Assembly: GCA_017457015.1 (NCBI GenBank)
Contig: JAFTIG010000015.1
Span: forward strand, 1 to 8,175
Source: Clostridia bacterium
GTDB taxonomy: Bacteria > Bacillota_A > Clostridia > Christensenellales > Borkfalkiaceae
Direction of reading: 5' to 3'
Length of the DNA: 8,175 nucleotides
Shown here: positions 5,975 through 8,175 of the stretch, piece by piece
Layout: the number at the start of each line of letters is the position of its first letter
How positions within the stretch are numbered: position 1 is the first letter of the stretch
The notes under the pieces: model-generated
Database searches by the model: none
The model's input: the letters and a program-made list of their open reading frames with translations, nothing else
What the model was told of the DNA's origin: nothing
Translations under genes and position numbers: made by a program

Positions 5975-7258
5975 ATGTCTAATTATAAATTTGAAACTTT
6001 ACAACTTCACGTAGGACAAGAAAGCCCCGACCCCGCAACCGATGCAAGAGCAGTACCTATTTATCAAACTACTTCTTACGTTTTTAAAAATTCTGCGCAC
6101 GCAGCCGCAAGATTTGGGCTTTCGGACGCAGGTAATATTTACGGCAGGCTTACTAATTCCACCCAAGACGTTTTTGAAAAGAGAATTGCCGCATTAGAAG
6201 GCGGCGTTGCGGGATTAGCGCTATCTTCAGGCGCAGCGGCGATTACTTACGTTATTCAAGCGCTTGCGCAAAACGGCGGACATATCGTAGCGCAAAAAAC
6301 AATCTACGGTGGCAGTTATAATCTTTTGGCGAATACACTACCAAATTTTAACATTACTGCAACTTTCGTTAATATTCACGACTTAAACGAAGTGGAAAAA
6401 GCAATTAAGTCTAACACTCGCGCAATTTATATAGAAACGCTTGGCAACCCCAACAGCGATATTCCCGACGTGGATGCGCTTGCATCTATTGCGCATAAAT
6501 ACGATATTCCATTAGTTGTAGACAATACTTTTGGAACGCCTTATCTTTTCCGTCCTATTGAGCACGGCGCAGATATCGTCGTTCACTCGGCAACTAAATT
6601 TATCGGTGGACACGGAACTACTCTCGGTGGCGTAATAGTTGATTCTGGTAATTTTGACTTTGAAAAATCAGGCAAGTTTCCACAAATTTCCGAACCTAAT
6701 CCAAGTTATCACGGCGTATCGTTCACGAAAGCGGTGGGAAAAGCGGCGTTTGTAACTTATATCCGTGCAATACTTTTAAGAGATACGGGCGCAAGCATTT
6801 CGCCGTTTAACGCCTTCTTGCTATTACAAGGGGTAGAAACTTTGTCGTTAAGGTTAGAGCGTCACGCTGAAAATACTAAAAAAGTAGTTGAATATTTATC
6901 AAAACATCCGCAGGTAGAAAAAGTTAATCATCCGTCGCTTGAAAACCATCCCGACCACAAGCTTTATAAAAAGTATTTCCCGAACGGTGGTGGCTCTATT
7001 TTCACTTTTGAAATCAAGGGCGGACAAAAAGAAGCGCATAAGTTTATTGATAACCTTAAAATCTTTTCACTTCTTGCAAACGTTGCCGACGTTAAAAGTT
7101 TGGTAATTCACCCTGCAACTACTACTCATAGTCAACTGTCGGAAAGTGAACTTATTGAGCAAGATATTAAACCTAATACTATTAGGCTTTCTATCGGTAC
7201 TGAACATATAGACGATATTATCGCCGATTTGGAGGGTGGCTTTAACGCCGTAAAATAA
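5975..7258 (+). CDS. metY: O-acetylhomoserine sulfhydrylase (aminocarboxypropyltransferase)
   Basis: MetY combines O-acetylhomoserine with sulfide to make homocysteine, the direct-sulfhydrylation route to methionine. The 427-residue length fits MetY; the related MetB/MetC enzymes are about 380-400. The substrate-channel segment [22 protein letters not shown], the PLP aspartate Asp183 ([10 protein letters not shown]) and the Schiff-base lysine Lys208 ([16 protein letters not shown]) are present. So are the MetY-type insert around [18 protein letters not shown] and the C-terminal [14 protein letters not shown]. The ribosome binding site AAAGGAG is 9 nt before the ATG. It is the first full gene of an operon with an ECF S component and cysK, divergent from an Rrf2 regulator. 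Control by that repressor, and perhaps by a leader peptide, is inferred. Confidence 0.96.
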   Translation: MSNYKFETLQLHVGQESPDPATDARAVPIYQTTSYVFKNSAHAAARFGLSDAGNIYGRLTNSTQDVFEKRIAALEGGVAGLALSSGAAAITYVIQALAQNGGHIVAQKTIYGGSYNLLANTLPNFNITATFVNIHDLNEVEKAIKSNTRAIYIETLGNPNSDIPDVDALASIAHKYDIPLVVDNTFGTPYLFRPIEHGADIVVHSATKFIGGHGTTLGGVIVDSGNFDFEKSGKFPQISEPNPSYHGVSFTKAVGKAAFVTYIRAILLRDTGASISPFNAFLLLQGVETLSLRLERHAENTKKVVEYLSKHPQVEKVNHPSLENHPDHKLYKKYFPNGGGSIFTFEIKGGQKEAHKFIDNLKIFSLLANVADVKSLVIHPATTTHSQLSESELIEQDIKPNTIRLSIGTEHIDDIIADLEGGFNAVK

Positions 7259-7260
7259 AT

Positions 7261-7788
7261 ATGAAAAACGTCACGACAAAAAAACTAGTTTTAACCGCAC
7301 TTTTTATGGCGCTTACCGTTGTGGCGACAATGTTTATAAGAGTACCGTTACCACTCGGATACGTGAATTTAGGCGACGCTTTCGTTTTACTTTCAGTTTT
7401 TATTTTAGGACCTGTTTACGGAACGATAGCAGCAGGTGTCGGCTCGGCACTTGCAGACCTTTTCGGGTATATAACTTATGCGCCGGGAACTTTAATTATC
7501 AAGACGACAATGGCAATAGTTGCTTATCTTTTGTATAAACTGCTATTAAAAGCGACCAAAAAAGCCTTGCTCGCCGAAGTTGTTGGCGGAGTGGTAGGCG
7601 CTATTATAATGGCTTTCGGATATTTCTTTTACGAAACCCTGTTTTTTGAAACGGCAGCCGTTGCAATAGTAAACGTACCGTGGAATCTTATACAAGGTGC
7701 GATAGGCGTTATTATATCGACGATAGTAATGAGAATACTTTTCGCCACAAAAATTATTAATAAATTACAAGATAATAAAGGAGAATAA
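7261..7788 (+). CDS. ECF transporter S component (substrate unknown)
   Basis: This is a 175-residue hydrophobic protein with about six membrane helices, roughly at residues 8-28, 38-52, 53-70, 77-97, 104-123 and 135-160. It looks like the substrate-binding S component of an energy-coupling factor importer. Helix 1 has the Ala13-X3-Ala17 motif that contacts the EcfT subunit in shared-module systems. The stretch [20 protein letters not shown] is typical of the vitamin-type family. No EcfA/EcfT genes are in view, so it probably shares an energising module encoded elsewhere. The start is 2 nt after the metY stop with no good ribosome binding site, suggesting translational coupling. Its place between metY and cysK suggests a sulfur-containing compound or vitamin B6, the cofactor of both enzymes; neither can be assigned from sequence. 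Confidence 0.87.
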   Translation: MKNVTTKKLVLTALFMALTVVATMFIRVPLPLGYVNLGDAFVLLSVFILGPVYGTIAAGVGSALADLFGYITYAPGTLIIKTTMAIVAYLLYKLLLKATKKALLAEVVGGVVGAIIMAFGYFFYETLFFETAAVAIVNVPWNLIQGAIGVIISTIVMRILFATKIINKLQDNKGE

Positions 7789-7790
7789 AT

Positions 7791-8175
7791 ATGTCAAGAA
7801 TTTATAAATTTGCGGATGAACTTATCGGAAAAACTCCGCTTTTAGAACTTACCCATATAGAAAAAGAACACGGCTTAAAAGCCAAAATTTTAGCAAAACT
7901 TGAATACTTTAACCCCGCAGGCTCGGTTAAGGATAGAATTGCAAAAGCAATGATAGACGACGCTGAAAAAAGCGGTAAACTTAAAAAAGGCTCGGTAATA
8001 ATCGAGCCAACTTCGGGCAACACGGGTATAGGGCTTTCGTCAGTAGCGGCGGCGCGTGGATACAAAATTATAATCGTTATGCCCGAAACTATGTCGGTTG
8101 AAAGACGGCAATTAATGAAGGCTTACGGCGCGGAACTCGTTTTAACCGAAGGCGCAAAAGGTATGAAAGGCGCAA
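7791..8175 (+). CDS. cysK: cysteine synthase / O-acetylserine sulfhydrylase, N-terminal part
   Basis: CysK makes L-cysteine from O-acetylserine and sulfide. The first 128 residues are visible; the gene runs past the window end. The PLP lysine is Lys47 in NPAGSVKDR, the substrate loop is [10 protein letters not shown] (73-82), and [10 protein letters not shown] (97-106) is the usual CysK segment, favouring CysK over CysM. AAAGGAG (7777-7783) lies in the last codons of the S-component gene, 7 nt before the ATG. Together with metY it lets the cell fix sulfide into both cysteine and homocysteine, and both are likely cotranscribed from the promoter at 5791-5819. The C-terminal half and any further genes of the operon are outside the window. 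Confidence 0.96.
   Translation, partial: MSRIYKFADELIGKTPLLELTHIEKEHGLKAKILAKLEYFNPAGSVKDRIAKAMIDDAEKSGKLKKGSVIIEPTSGNTGIGLSSVAAARGYKIIIVMPETMSVERRQLMKAYGAELVLTEGAKGMKGA

Noticed and set aside
7802..8065. Minus-strand open frame opposite cysK
   Set aside because: Overlaps the conserved CysK PLP and substrate motifs and has no start signal.

Overview
The window is about 8.2 kb of AT-rich bacterial DNA. It most likely comes from a member of the Bacillota, probably Clostridia. The reasons are strong AAAGGAG-type ribosome binding sites, a textbook T-box riboswitch, sigma-A-type promoters (TTGACA/TATAAT), an Rrf2-family regulator and an energy-coupling factor (ECF) vitamin transporter subunit. 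I saw no phage genes, insertion sequence, CRISPR array, rRNA or tRNA. It reads as a compact block of amino-acid biosynthesis genes.

Left part (1-3429, + strand): a leucine operon, leuA (3' end only)-leuC-leuD-leuB. It is tightly packed, with 1-4 nt between genes, and ends at a strong hairpin that can serve both strands. These genes turn 2-oxoisovalerate plus acetyl-CoA into 2-oxoisocaproate, the leucine precursor.

Middle part (3434-5250, - strand): a stand-alone TrpB2-type tryptophan synthase beta chain, convergent with leuB. It is preceded by a leader of roughly 400 nt that starts at a consensus promoter and contains a complete T-box riboswitch. The specifier codon is UGG (Trp), and the antiterminator bulge UGGC matches a GCCA tRNA end. 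A 21-codon open frame lies between the T-box terminator and trpB2.

Right part (5289-8175): an Rrf2-family repressor (- strand) is divergent from a sulfur operon: metY (O-acetylhomoserine sulfhydrylase), an ECF transporter S component, and cysK (O-acetylserine sulfhydrylase, cut by the window end). The metY promoter carries two look-alike inverted repeats (6-bp arms, 9-bp spacer) 41 bp apart, one over the -35 box. A third, weaker copy with the same geometry lies over the -10 box of the trpB2 T-box promoter. The metY leader also encodes an 18-residue peptide whose stop codon sits just before a 7-nt sequence complementary to the metY ribosome binding site.

My reading is that the right half is a sulfur and serine-using amino-acid locus under a local Rrf2 repressor, with trpB2 controlled first by tRNA-Trp charging and perhaps also by the same repressor. 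The enzymes are secure. The operator sites, leader peptides and cross-regulation are inferences from sequence pattern alone.
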